A stretch of DNA of 64,000 nucleotides from Celeribacter litoreus (GTDB taxonomy: Bacteria; Pseudomonadota; Alphaproteobacteria; Rhodobacterales; Rhodobacteraceae), in NCBI RefSeq assembly GCF_020165855.1, contig NZ_JAIUFY010000001.1, forward strand, positions 1 to 64,000, written 5' to 3'. Position numbers and translations under genes: made by a program. Below, piece after piece: positions 36,148-44,079 of this stretch (its first letter is position 1; every line of letters begins with the position of its first letter). The notes beneath the pieces are model-generated. The model worked only from the letters and a program-made list of their open reading frames with translations, searched no databases and was not told the DNA's origin.

Positions 36148-36504
36148 TCAGAGTTTCGCCGACTGGATTTTGAACTTCACCAGAGCCTGAAGCACGAGGT
36201 TCGTCGCGCGCTGATAGGCCGCCCCCGATTTCAGCTGGTCGGAGGCCTCTCGGAACTGGTGATTGTTGATCAGCTTTGCCACTTCTGCCGCCTGCAGGTG
36301 GAACTTCGCATGGACGTCAACGGTGTCCTCGTAGAAGGCGTGCCCACCAAACTGGTCCTTCGCATCGCCGTGCAGCCATTGTCCGAGCTCGCATTTGTTG
36401 TCCAAGCAGATCGTGTCTGCGTCGAGTTCCTGACGTTCGTCAATTGCGACCCGAAATTTCTGCAGCCACGCCTTGTGTGCCGCCATTGCGGTGTTCACGT
36501 CCAT
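36148..36504 (-). CDS. CZB (chemoreceptor zinc-binding) domain protein
   Basis: A 118-residue stand-alone CZB domain. The 3-His/1-Cys zinc set is visible: AAHKAW (His10), CELGQWL (Cys38), and the helix with HAKFHLQAAEV (His at about 65 and 69). In chemoreceptors and diguanylate cyclases CZB senses zinc or hypochlorite; here no other domain is attached, so it may sense and signal through a partner. AGGAG precedes the ATG. It is divergent from pnp and convergent with putP. Confidence 0.85.
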   Translation of the reverse strand: MDVNTAMAAHKAWLQKFRVAIDERQELDADTICLDNKCELGQWLHGDAKDQFGGHAFYEDTVDVHAKFHLQAAEVAKLINNHQFREASDQLKSGAAYQRATNLVLQALVKFKIQSAKL

Positions 36505-36936
36505 TTAATTCTCCTGAGCGTACTTGTTACCATGAGCGATGTGCGTGTTCACGGTAGACGCGAAATAGAGTGATTGCGAGCGCTATCAAATCAAATGGTG
36601 CAAAATATTCAAAAAATGCATTTCGTACATGAATTTGTCACGGAAGCCGCATGAGAAACGCGAGGAAGCCAACCGCTCCCCTCTCCATTCTCGCACAGAA
36701 GAACTGCCGCCGAAGCCCAGGATTTTGGGGAATCCGCACCAATCGGCCTGACAGGAAAGCAGGCAAACAGATTGCTTCCCAAAACCCCTCAGTTCCTGTA
36801 TGAACCCCCGCATCTGAGACGTAACGCACAGACCCCGGCGTTGTGAAATAGGATATGGGGTCGGCGGCAATGGGGCCGCCACGCAAAACGGGAGACGCGG
36901 GAGGGCCCGCGAGTGCTCCCAAACAGGATACACTTG
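36505..36936. other. Intergenic region between the CZB gene and pnp
   Basis: A 432-base gap with no gene that I can support. Positions 36570-36640 are AT-rich and probably contain the promoter of the leftward CZB gene. The right part (36850-36936) is the pnp leader with two hairpins: GGCGGC/GCCGCC (36863-36868 with 36875-36880) and the nested stem at 36890-36920. No clear -35/-10 pair was found for pnp. Confidence 0.5.
36890..36920 (+). promoter_or_regulatory. Nested hairpin in the pnp leader
   Basis: GGGAG (36890-36894) pairs with CTCCC (36916-36920) and encloses CGCGGG (36896-36901) paired with CCCGCG (36906-36911). It ends 16 bases before the pnp ATG. In E. coli, RNase III cuts a pnp leader stem and PNPase then represses its own mRNA; a similar role is inferred here. 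Confidence 0.5.
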
Positions 36937-39069
36937 ATGTTTAAAGAAGTGAAAAAATCGATCCAGTGGGGCGAAGAAACCCTCACACTGGAAACGGGCA
37001 AGATTGCTCGTCAGGCTGATGGCACAGTCATCGCCACCCTCGGCGAAACCTCCGTGATGGCCAACGTCACCTTCGCCAAGGCACAAAAAGAAGGTCAGGA
37101 CTTTTTCCCGCTGACCGTCCACTACCAGGAAAAATACTACGCCGCCGGTAAAATCCCGGGTGGCTTCTTCAAACGCGAAGCACGTCCGACTGAGAAAGAG
37201 ACGCTGACCGCCCGTTTGATCGACCGTCCGATCCGTCCGCTCTTTGCACCGGGCTTCAAACACGAAGTTCTGCTTATGTGCACCGTGCTGTCCCACGATC
37301 TGGTCAACGATCCGGACATCGTCGCCATGATCGCGGCTTCCGCTGCACTCACCATCTCCGGCGTTCCGTTCATGGGCCCGATTGCTGGCTGCCGCGTGGG
37401 TTACACTGATGGCGAGTACGTTCTGAACCCGACCGTCGACGATATGGACCAGCTCCGCAACAATCCGGATCAGCGCCTCGACCTCGTCGTTGCAGGCACG
37501 AAAGACGCCGTGATGATGGTGGAATCCGAAGCCTACGAGCTGACCGAAGACGAAATGCTCGGCGCTGTGACCTTTGCTTACGAGCAAATCCAGCCGGTCA
37601 TCGACTGCATCATCGATCTCGCTGAAGAATCCGCGAAAGAGCCGTTCGACTTCAAATCGCCGGACTACTCCGAACTGTTCGAAGTCGTCAAAAAAGCTGG
37701 CGAAGAGAAGATGAAAGCCGCTTACGCGATCCTCGACAAACAGGAACGTGTGGCTGCTGTTGCGTCCGTCAAAGAAGACATCAAGGCCTCTCTCTCCGAA
37801 GAGCAGCTGGCTGACGAGAACCTCGGCTCCGCGCTCAAAAAGCTCGAGTCCTCCGTTCTGCGTTCTTCCGTTGTGAAGGAAGGCAAGCGTATCGACGGTC
37901 GCGCACTCGATCAGGTTCGCCCGATCGTCTGTGAAACCGGCCTGCTGCCGCGTACCCACGGTTCCGCCCTCTTCACCCGCGGTGAGACCCAAGGTCTCGT
38001 GGTGACGACGCTCGGCACCGGCGATGACGAACAGTTCATCGACGCCCTGCACGGCAACTTCAAATCCAACTTCCTGCTGCACTACAACTTCCCTCCGTAC
38101 TCGGTTGGCGAAGTGGGCCGCGTGGGTTCCCCGGGTCGTCGTGAAATCGGCCACGGTAAACTCGCATGGCGTGCGCTTCAGGCAGTTCTGCCGGCGGCAA
38201 CCGACTTCCCGTACACGATCCGCATCGTGTCCGAGATCACCGAATCCAACGGCTCGTCCTCGATGGCATCCGTGTGTGGTGGCTCCCTGTCCATGATGGA
38301 CGCAGGCGTTCCGCTCAAATCCGCTGTTGCCGGTGTTGCTATGGGCCTCGTGCTCGAAGACGACGGTGAGTTCGCTGTTCTGACCGACATCCTCGGCGAC
38401 GAAGATCACCTCGGCGACATGGACTTCAAAGTGGCGGGTACCGAAAGCGGCATCACGTCCCTGCAGATGGACATCAAGGTTCAGGGCATCACCCCGGAGA
38501 TCATGAAGCAAGCTCTCGCTCAAGCGAAAGAAGGCCGCATGCACATCCTCGGCGAGATGAACAAAGCGCTCTCCGGCGCTGGTGAATTCTCTGCACACGC
38601 TCCGCGCATCGAGACCATGCAGATCCCGACCGACAAGATCCGTGAAGTGATCGGTTCCGGCGGTAAAGTGATCCGCGAGATCGTCGAAACCTCCGGCGCG
38701 AAAGTGGACATCAACGACGAAGGCATCATCAAAATCGCATCCCCGAATGGCGAAGCGATCCAGAAAGCCTACGACATGATCTACTCCATCGTCGCAGAGC
38801 CGGAAGAAGGCGTGATCTACAAAGGCAAAGTCGTGAAGCTCGTCGATTTCGGCGCCTTCGTGAACTTCTTCGGCAAGCGTGACGGCCTCGTGCACGTCTC
38901 CCAGATCGAAAACCGCCGCCTGAACCACCCGTCTGACGTTCTCAAAGAAGGTCAGGAAGTGTTCGTGAAACTCCTCGGCTTCGACGACCGCGGCAAAGTC
39001 CGCCTCGGCATGAAAATGGTCGATCAGGAAACCGGCGAAGAGATCGTACAGGAAAAGAAAGAGGACTAA
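36937..39069 (+). CDS. pnp: Polyribonucleotide nucleotidyltransferase (PNPase)
   Basis: A 710-residue phosphorolytic 3'-5' exoribonuclease of the degradosome. Order: first RNase PH-like domain, helical linker (about 210-300), second RNase PH core with the catalytic region ([16 protein letters not shown], about 488-503), KH domain ([20 protein letters not shown], about 565-585) and S1 domain ([20 protein letters not shown], about 633-652). Length is typical. ATG 36937 has AGGAT upstream; earlier in-frame ATG 36913 lacks conservation. Codon use is that of a highly expressed gene. A strong terminator follows. rpsO, its usual neighbour, is 4.3 kb upstream. Confidence 0.97.
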   Translation: MFKEVKKSIQWGEETLTLETGKIARQADGTVIATLGETSVMANVTFAKAQKEGQDFFPLTVHYQEKYYAAGKIPGGFFKREARPTEKETLTARLIDRPIRPLFAPGFKHEVLLMCTVLSHDLVNDPDIVAMIAASAALTISGVPFMGPIAGCRVGYTDGEYVLNPTVDDMDQLRNNPDQRLDLVVAGTKDAVMMVESEAYELTEDEMLGAVTFAYEQIQPVIDCIIDLAEESAKEPFDFKSPDYSELFEVVKKAGEEKMKAAYAILDKQERVAAVASVKEDIKASLSEEQLADENLGSALKKLESSVLRSSVVKEGKRIDGRALDQVRPIVCETGLLPRTHGSALFTRGETQGLVVTTLGTGDDEQFIDALHGNFKSNFLLHYNFPPYSVGEVGRVGSPGRREIGHGKLAWRALQAVLPAATDFPYTIRIVSEITESNGSSSMASVCGGSLSMMDAGVPLKSAVAGVAMGLVLEDDGEFAVLTDILGDEDHLGDMDFKVAGTESGITSLQMDIKVQGITPEIMKQALAQAKEGRMHILGEMNKALSGAGEFSAHAPRIETMQIPTDKIREVIGSGGKVIREIVETSGAKVDINDEGIIKIASPNGEAIQKAYDMIYSIVAEPEEGVIYKGKVVKLVDFGAFVNFFGKRDGLVHVSQIENRRLNHPSDVLKEGQEVFVKLLGFDDRGKVRLGMKMVDQETGEEIVQEKKED

Positions 39070-39093
39070 TCCTCCTTCCCTGTCATGAATGAG

Positions 39094-39125
39094 AAAAGCC
39101 CCGCTTTTGGCGGGGCTTTTTGTTT
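39094..39125 (+). terminator. Rho-independent terminator of pnp
   Basis: AAAAGCCCCGC (39094-39104) pairs with GCGGGGCTTTT (39110-39120), followed by TGTTT. Confidence 0.92.
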
Positions 39126-39147
39126 GAGTATTTTTGCCAAGAAGAAG
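39126..39147 (+). repeat. Post-terminator repeat, copy 2
   Basis: GAGTATTT-TT-GCCAAGAAGAAG directly after the pnp terminator tail, matching 26402-26423 in all but the two middle bases. Orientation relative to the upstream gene is the same. Confidence 0.6.
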
Positions 39148-39186
39148 TGAGGCCTCAGGCTCACAGCGCGAGACTCATAATTCTGG

Positions 39187-39220
39187 AAAAATGTCCCGCA
39201 CTTGGCGGGGCATTTTGTTT
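39187..39220 (+). terminator. Second terminator-like hairpin after pnp
   Basis: AAAATGTCCCGC (39188-39199) pairs with GCGGGGCATTTT (39205-39216) with one T-G pair, followed by GTTT. It sits 37 bases before the sulfotransferase ATG, so it may back up the pnp terminator or act in the next gene's leader. Confidence 0.7.
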
Positions 39221-39256
39221 GGGCTAGAGGTCGTTGAGATCAATCGAGGACGCGAC

Positions 39257-40036
39257 ATGTTCACACCGACCCGCCACTTCAGCCCCGTGAAGCTCATCGT
39301 CAATCGAGAGCGGAAAGCGGCGGTCATGCTCAATCCGAAGGTGCTCACGCTCTTCACGCGAGACATGATGGCGGATGGGTATAAGGAGTTTCTCGGCAAG
39401 GACGATCCGTCCGACGGGCGTTACCGGTTCTGGAACGTGGCGCGGAAGATGCCTGTTGCGCCGGTGCGCGACTACCTCGACTTTATCCGCCATCCCGAGA
39501 GCTACACGCTCTATGGCTTTGTGCGGAACCCGTATGGGCGTCTTGTTTCTGCCTATAAGAACAAGTTTTATGACACCTGGGCGACCAAACCGGGTCACAC
39601 CGACACCGACTATCCCCGCTCCATCCGTCAAAAGCACATCAAGCGCGTGCGCAGCTTTGCGGCGAAGCATGGGCTTGAGGGCGCTGAGCCGGGCACGTTG
39701 GTGACCTTTGACACCTTCCTCGCTTACATTGAGAAAGATCCGGTCGGCGCGCGAGACCACCATTGGTGCGCACAATACGATGTGTTGATGGCCGACCGCC
39801 TCAAGTATACCCGCGTGTTCCGGATTGAGGACGACAAAGAGGAAGGGTTCCGAACGCTGGCCCGCACCTTCGGATTTGACGAGGAGTGGGCTGTGGCACG
39901 CCTCGCGAAAAAGCGGAACCCGAGCAAGACGAGCGAGACCTTCATCACTGAAGAAAACCTGCCGAAGACACAGGGTGTCTGTCTCCCGGATGTGAAGGCC
40001 TTTGGCTACGATCCGGAAAGCTGGCAGAGTTACTGA
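39257..40036 (+). CDS. Sulfotransferase family 2-like protein
   Basis: A 259-residue protein of the sulfotransferase-2 type. The 3'-phosphate-binding pattern FVRNPYGRLVSAYKNKF (about 91-107) is clear; the 5' loop near the N-terminus (RKAAVMLNPKVLT, about 20-32) is less standard. Acceptor unknown. GAGGA seven bases before ATG 39257 sets the start; the longer frame includes the terminator and is rejected. The stop TGA abuts the stop of the next gene on the other strand (the joint reads TGATCA), leaving no room for a terminator between these two related genes. Confidence 0.78.
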   Translation: MFTPTRHFSPVKLIVNRERKAAVMLNPKVLTLFTRDMMADGYKEFLGKDDPSDGRYRFWNVARKMPVAPVRDYLDFIRHPESYTLYGFVRNPYGRLVSAYKNKFYDTWATKPGHTDTDYPRSIRQKHIKRVRSFAAKHGLEGAEPGTLVTFDTFLAYIEKDPVGARDHHWCAQYDVLMADRLKYTRVFRIEDDKEEGFRTLARTFGFDEEWAVARLAKKRNPSKTSETFITEENLPKTQGVCLPDVKAFGYDPESWQSY

Positions 40037-40741
40037 TCAGGCAGGGTTCGGATAGCCGAACCGGTCGTAATCTTCAGCGTATAGCTGTCCCAGACGCGCG
40101 CGCTCTACATCGGAAAACGCCTGCGGTTTTTGCGCGGTTTTGTTGAGCCATCCGAGATCAGGCAGCTCCAGCCCGCGTGCTTTGGCCTCAGCGCAGATTT
40201 TCGGCCAGTCCTCATCGAACGTCTCTAGACGCGCGAGATAAAGCCCGTCGCAGCCGAGCACGTGTTTGAGCAGTCCGGTCTGCGGCATGAAATGGTCGTT
40301 CAAGCCGCCACGCGGCCAGCTCAGAAGCACTTCGAGAAATTCCGCGAACCCGAGGCGCGAGCGGATGCCCATGCGCTGCAACGGGCGGAAAATCTTTTTC
40401 GGTTCCAGCAGCTTGTTCTTATAGGCCGAAAATGCGCGGTTGGACGGGTCCCGCACCACCGCAAAGATGAACCAGTCCTGCCCGTCAATCCGTTTTGCGA
40501 ACTCGGAGCTCTTCACCGCCACAGACCGCATGGCGCGCGAAATCTCTTCGCCGTCTTGCGCCTCAACGCCGAAAAACGGTGCGAGCGCGGTTTGGATCGA
40601 CGTGCTCGCAGCCTTGGGCAGGAGCACGTAGGCGACTTTGTGGTCTTCAAAGGCAAAGACACGCACGTCCGCCGGATCATATCCGAAAAGCTGCCGCAGT
40701 TTCAGAATCCAGTAGTGCGGGTTGGCCAGATGTTTGAACAT
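40037..40741 (-). CDS. Sulfotransferase family 2-like protein
   Basis: A 234-residue PAPS-dependent sulfotransferase-like protein with both cofactor motifs in good form: LPKAASTSIQTAL (about 41-53) and VVRDPSNRAFSAYKNKL (about 95-111). No membrane anchor is seen. It is convergent with, and distantly similar to, the sulfotransferase at 39257-40036; the shared SAYKNK block suggests an old duplication or related substrates. GAGGA lies seven bases before the ATG. Substrate unknown. Confidence 0.82.
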   Translation of the reverse strand: MFKHLANPHYWILKLRQLFGYDPADVRVFAFEDHKVAYVLLPKAASTSIQTALAPFFGVEAQDGEEISRAMRSVAVKSSEFAKRIDGQDWFIFAVVRDPSNRAFSAYKNKLLEPKKIFRPLQRMGIRSRLGFAEFLEVLLSWPRGGLNDHFMPQTGLLKHVLGCDGLYLARLETFDEDWPKICAEAKARGLELPDLGWLNKTAQKPQAFSDVERARLGQLYAEDYDRFGYPNPA

Positions 40742-40789
40742 TTCGCGCGTCCTCAGAGTGTCAGCGAACTCTAACCCACCACCCCGTCA

Positions 40790-40818
40790 AGAAAAAGGCC
40801 CCGCGCGCGCGAGGCCTT
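40790..40818 (-). terminator. Rho-independent terminator of the peroxiredoxin gene
   Basis: Stem AAGGCC (40795-40800) with GGCCTT (40813-40818), extended inside by CG pairs. The minus strand continues with TTTTTC. Confidence 0.8.
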
Positions 40819-40847
40819 CCATTGTTCTATCGTGCGGATGTGGCCAA

Positions 40848-41501
40848 TCAGGCCGGATCTTTGACGAAGCGCAGGTAGGGCAGCTTCTTGTCGAGCGCGC
40901 CGAACTTCTCTTCAGCGGCGGCGTCATCGAGGGACAGAGCCGCGATCACGTCCTGACCGATGGTCCAGTTCGCGGGCGTTGCGATCGGGGTGCCGTAGGT
41001 CTTTTGCAGACCGTCGAGCGCGCGCAGCACCTCGGCAAAGTTACGGCCGACGGACATCGGGTAGGTCATGATCAGCTGAACTTTTTTGTCCGGCGAAATG
41101 ATGAAGACAGAGCGCACAGAGGCGGAGTCCGCCGCGGTGCGGCCATCCGGCAGGTAGGCTTCGGCCGGAAGCATGTCAAAGGCTTTGGAGACTTCGAGAT
41201 CGGTGTCCGCGATGATCGGGAAGCCCGCTTTCGCACCAGCGAAGCCTTCAATGTCGGCTTTCCACTGCACGTGCTCTTCCGCGCCATCCACGGAGAGGCC
41301 AATCACTTTCGTGCCGCGCTTTTCCCATTCGTCAGCAAGCTGTGCCACAGCGCCGAATTCTGTGGTGCAGACCGGCGTAAAGTCTTTCGGGTGAGAGAAC
41401 AGGATCGCCCAGCTATCACCGATCCAATCGTGGAACGTGATCTCGCCCTGATCGGTCATAGCGGTGAAATTGGGAACGATGTCGTTAATACGAAGACCCA
41501 T
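40848..41501 (-). CDS. 1-Cys peroxiredoxin (Prx6 type)
   Basis: A 217-residue thiol peroxidase that reduces peroxides in the cytoplasm. The peroxidatic cysteine lies in HPKDFTPVCTTEF (about residue 47), and it is the only cysteine, so regeneration needs an external thiol. The extended C-terminal arm typical of the Prx6 class is present (PANWTIGQDV onward). AAGGAG before ATG 41501 fixes the start. A single-gene unit with its own terminator. Confidence 0.93.
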   Translation of the reverse strand: MGLRINDIVPNFTAMTDQGEITFHDWIGDSWAILFSHPKDFTPVCTTEFGAVAQLADEWEKRGTKVIGLSVDGAEEHVQWKADIEGFAGAKAGFPIIADTDLEVSKAFDMLPAEAYLPDGRTAADSASVRSVFIISPDKKVQLIMTYPMSVGRNFAEVLRALDGLQKTYGTPIATPANWTIGQDVIAALSLDDAAAEEKFGALDKKLPYLRFVKDPA

Positions 41502-41606
41502 GGTCATCTCCTTATGCAAGTGTGCGACGTTTGAGGTTTAAATACGGTTCAAGAAACTTATTTAAACCCCCGCGCGACATTCCGCGACAAATTTACTCAG
41601 ATTTTC

Positions 41607-42254
41607 TCAGAACGGACATTTCGCCGTAAAGGACAGCCCCGCCCCGCCGTCTGGATGGCGCAGCCGCAATTGCTCGGCATGGAGCATCAGGCGCGGCGCA
41701 TCCCGCGCCTCTCCCGTCGCATAGAACGGATCGCCCATGATCGGGTGCCCTATAGCGAGCATATGCACACGGAGCTGGTGTGACCGCCCTGTTTTCGGCA
41801 TCAGGCGCACGCGGGTCTGGTTGTCGGCGTAGCGCACCACACGCCAATCCGTGATCGCCTGCTTGCCGTTCTCGTGATCGACCATCTGCTTCGGACGGTT
41901 CGGCCAGTCCACGATCAGGGGCAGGTCCACGGTGCCGGTCTTCTCCGCGATTTTGCCGTGCACGACGGCAACATAGGTCTTTTTCGTCTGCCGCTTTTCG
42001 AACTGCAGACCGATATGGCGCTGCGCGTGGGGCGTCAGGGCAAAGATCATCACGCCCGACGTGTCGCGGTCCAAACGGTGGATCAACAACGCCTCGGGAA
42101 AGACGGACTGAATGCGCGACATGAGGCAATCGGCGAGGTGCTCCCCCTTCCCCGGCACGGACAAGAGGCCGGACGGCTTGTTCACCACGAGAATCTCGTG
42201 ATCCATGTGGAGAATATCGAGCGGGTCTTGGGGCGGATTGTAATCGTCACTCAT
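41607..42254 (-). CDS. RluA-family pseudouridine synthase
   Basis: A 215-residue RNA pseudouridine synthase. The catalytic aspartate is in LIHRLDRDTSGVM (about residues 57-69) and the C-terminal motif is KTGRSHQLRVHMLAIGHPI (about 155-173). There is no S4 domain, so it belongs to the compact RluA/TruC-like group; the exact rRNA or tRNA site cannot be assigned. It starts 12 bases after the fRMsr gene, without a strong ribosome site, and is probably coupled to it. Confidence 0.9.
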   Translation of the reverse strand: MSDDYNPPQDPLDILHMDHEILVVNKPSGLLSVPGKGEHLADCLMSRIQSVFPEALLIHRLDRDTSGVMIFALTPHAQRHIGLQFEKRQTKKTYVAVVHGKIAEKTGTVDLPLIVDWPNRPKQMVDHENGKQAITDWRVVRYADNQTRVRLMPKTGRSHQLRVHMLAIGHPIMGDPFYATGEARDAPRLMLHAEQLRLRHPDGGAGLSFTAKCPF

Positions 42255-42266
42255 GGGGGCGCGATA

Positions 42267-42728
42267 TCACGGGCGGCGGACGTTGGCAAAGACGTGGCGC
42301 AGGATTGTGGTCAGCTCTCGCTCGTCTTCCTCGGTGAAGGCCGCCGGATAGTCGCTGTCGATATCGAACACGCCGAGCAACACGCCCTCTGCGTTCTCGA
42401 CCGGCAGCACGAGTTCCGACTGCGTGGACGACGCACAGGCGATATGGCCTTCGAATGCATTCACATCATCGACGCGCTGCGCCTCTCGTGTGCGGGCGCA
42501 AGCCCCGCAGACACCACGCGCGAACGGGATCACGAGGCATCCATGCCCGCCCTGATAGGGTCCAATCTTCAACAGATCTTCGGCGACCGTCCGGTAAAAC
42601 CCCGTCCAATGAAAACGGTCGTCGAACTGATGCACCTCGCACGCGACCGTGGCCATCAGAGCCACTTCGTCCGTCTCGCCCGCACAGAGCGCCTCAAGAC
42701 GCGCCGCCAGTCCCACATAATCCGCCAT
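42267..42728 (-). CDS. Free methionine-(R)-sulfoxide reductase (GAF type)
   Basis: A 153-residue GAF-domain enzyme that reduces free methionine-R-sulfoxide. The three family cysteines are present in HGCLVIPFARG, GVCGACA and GHIACAS, and the surrounding VDDVNAFEGHIAC matches the family. It adds a cytoplasmic route to the periplasmic MsrPQ repair encoded at 327-1879. GGAG precedes the ATG. It is divergent from the STAS gene, with 87 bases between starts. Confidence 0.9.
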   Translation of the reverse strand: MADYVGLAARLEALCAGETDEVALMATVACEVHQFDDRFHWTGFYRTVAEDLLKIGPYQGGHGCLVIPFARGVCGACARTREAQRVDDVNAFEGHIACASSTQSELVLPVENAEGVLLGVFDIDSDYPAAFTEEDERELTTILRHVFANVRRP

Positions 42729-42815
42729 AATTTTCTCCGTTTCCGTTCCGGTGCAAACCCGATGGTAAGGAATGCCCTCTACGCTCGGGGCAAATCAAGA
42801 GCAAAGGCACACCAG

Positions 42816-43160
42816 ATGAAATTGGATCACCGGGATTTTGAAGACGCCCGCGTCGTGAGTTTCGGCGACGCGCGCATTGATGCGGCCTGCGCCATTCAGT
42901 TTAAGGACGAGATGCGCGCATTGAGCGAGACGGGCCCTGACCGGCTCGTTCTCGATATGGAGAATGTAGAGTTTCTCGACAGCTCCGGTCTCGGCGCTGT
43001 TGTCGCGACGCTGAAGGCGGTGCGCAGCGGGCAGACGCTCGAACTCGCGGCGCTGCGCCCGACGGTCAATCGGGTCTTTCACCTGACGCGCATGGACACC
43101 GTCTTTACCATCCACCAAACGGTCGATGACGCCCTGCGTCACGGTGACGATGTATCTTGA
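42816..43160 (+). CDS. STAS domain anti-sigma factor antagonist
   Basis: A 114-residue SpoIIAA-like protein. The phosphorylation site region reads FLDSSGLGAVVATL (about 50-63), with the serine following LD. Such proteins release a regulator from an anti-sigma kinase when unphosphorylated. The next gene, which overlaps its end by 11 bases, encodes the kinase-like partner. The open frame extends far upstream on this strand, but that part is opposite other genes; AAAGG before ATG 42816 supports the chosen start. Confidence 0.87.
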   Translation: MKLDHRDFEDARVVSFGDARIDAACAIQFKDEMRALSETGPDRLVLDMENVEFLDSSGLGAVVATLKAVRSGQTLELAALRPTVNRVFHLTRMDTVFTIHQTVDDALRHGDDVS

Positions 43161-43647
43161 ACCAATCCGCGCAGCCTATGCGCTTCATACCCCGTTACAT
43201 ATTGCGAGAGACTATGACGTGAGACTTGTCCTGCCCGCGACAGAGAACGCCGTGCGCCGTAGCCTTGAAACAATCAAAACCGGATTGGCGCATTTCGACT
43301 TTCCGCCCGAGGGGATGGCAAACCTCGAAATCGTTCTGGCCGAAGTGCTCAACAATATCGTCGAACACGCCTATGCCGACAGAACAGGTGGATTGATCGA
43401 GATTAGCCTCTCATACCGTGACAGCGGACTGTGGTGCACTGTGTTGGATGGCGGGGTGTCTATGCCGGAGGGCGGACTTCCGATGGGCCAGACCGTCACG
43501 GACAAAACACAGATCGCAGATCTACCCGAGGGCGGGTTCGGCTGGTTCCTCATCCGCTCTCTCGCAGACCATCTGGCCTATGAACGGGGAGAGAGTGGAA
43601 ATTGCCTGAGTTTCCGTGTCTCGCTCGACGCGACACACAGCTCCTAA
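43150..43647 (+). CDS. HATPase_c_2 anti-sigma regulatory factor (RsbW/SpoIIAB-like)
   Basis: A 165-residue GHKL-type serine kinase-like protein. The N-box is LAEVLNNIVEHAYAD (about 64-78), the G1-like region is VLDGGVSMP (about 100) and the Gly-rich G2 is LPEGGFGWFLIRSL (about 126-139). It probably phosphorylates the preceding STAS protein. No sigma factor or PP2C phosphatase is next to it, so its output is unknown. The start could be ATG 43150 (chosen) or ATG 43126 in the same frame. Confidence 0.83.
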   Translation: MYLEPIRAAYALHTPLHIARDYDVRLVLPATENAVRRSLETIKTGLAHFDFPPEGMANLEIVLAEVLNNIVEHAYADRTGGLIEISLSYRDSGLWCTVLDGGVSMPEGGLPMGQTVTDKTQIADLPEGGFGWFLIRSLADHLAYERGESGNCLSFRVSLDATHSS

Positions 43648-43666
43648 CACGCAGCGCCGCAGCGCT

Positions 43667-43993
43667 TCAGTTCAGATTAAAATGCACGCGGTAGGCACCG
43701 TCTTCGAACTGATCGAACAACTCTCCGAGATCCGGATGTTCGACAGGTTCACCAGAGTAATCCGCCACGAGGTTCTGTTCCGAGACATAAGCCACATAGT
43801 AGCTCTCTTCGTTTTCGGCGAGCAGGTGGTAGAACGGCTGGTCCTTTTTCGGGCGGCTGTCTTCGGGAATTGCGGCATACCATTCCTCGGTATTCGCAAA
43901 AATCGCATCCACGTCGAAAACCACACCGCGGAAGGTGTGTTTCTTATGTCGGACGACCTGTCCGAGATGATATTTCGCGCGTGATGCCATCAT
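43667..43993 (-). CDS. hspQ: Heat shock protein HspQ
   Basis: A 108-residue protein of the HspQ/YccV family. The core GQVVRHKKHTFRGVVFDVDA (about 11-30) and the PFYHLLAENEESYYVAYVSEQNL block (about 53-75) are family-typical. In enterobacteria HspQ specifies or enhances Lon proteolysis and binds hemimethylated DNA. Start is one of two adjacent ATGs (43993 or 43990). A weak sigma-32-like CTTG (44062-44059) with CTAGATA lies upstream, consistent with heat control but not strong. Confidence 0.92.
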   Translation of the reverse strand: MMASRAKYHLGQVVRHKKHTFRGVVFDVDAIFANTEEWYAAIPEDSRPKKDQPFYHLLAENEESYYVAYVSEQNLVADYSGEPVEHPDLGELFDQFEDGAYRVHFNLN

Positions 43994-44079
43994 GACATTG
44001 CAACCCTTTCTACCGCTCAGTAGACCTGAAGGTATCTAGTTCGTCTACTGCATCGCGGCAAGTAATTGGGAAACAGACT

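Noticed and set aside
36586-38928. 780-codon open frame on the minus strand opposite pnp
   Set aside because: It is the antisense shadow of a highly biased PNPase gene. The translation has no domain logic, is rich in His/Phe/Asp from reversed codons, and extends into the pnp leader.
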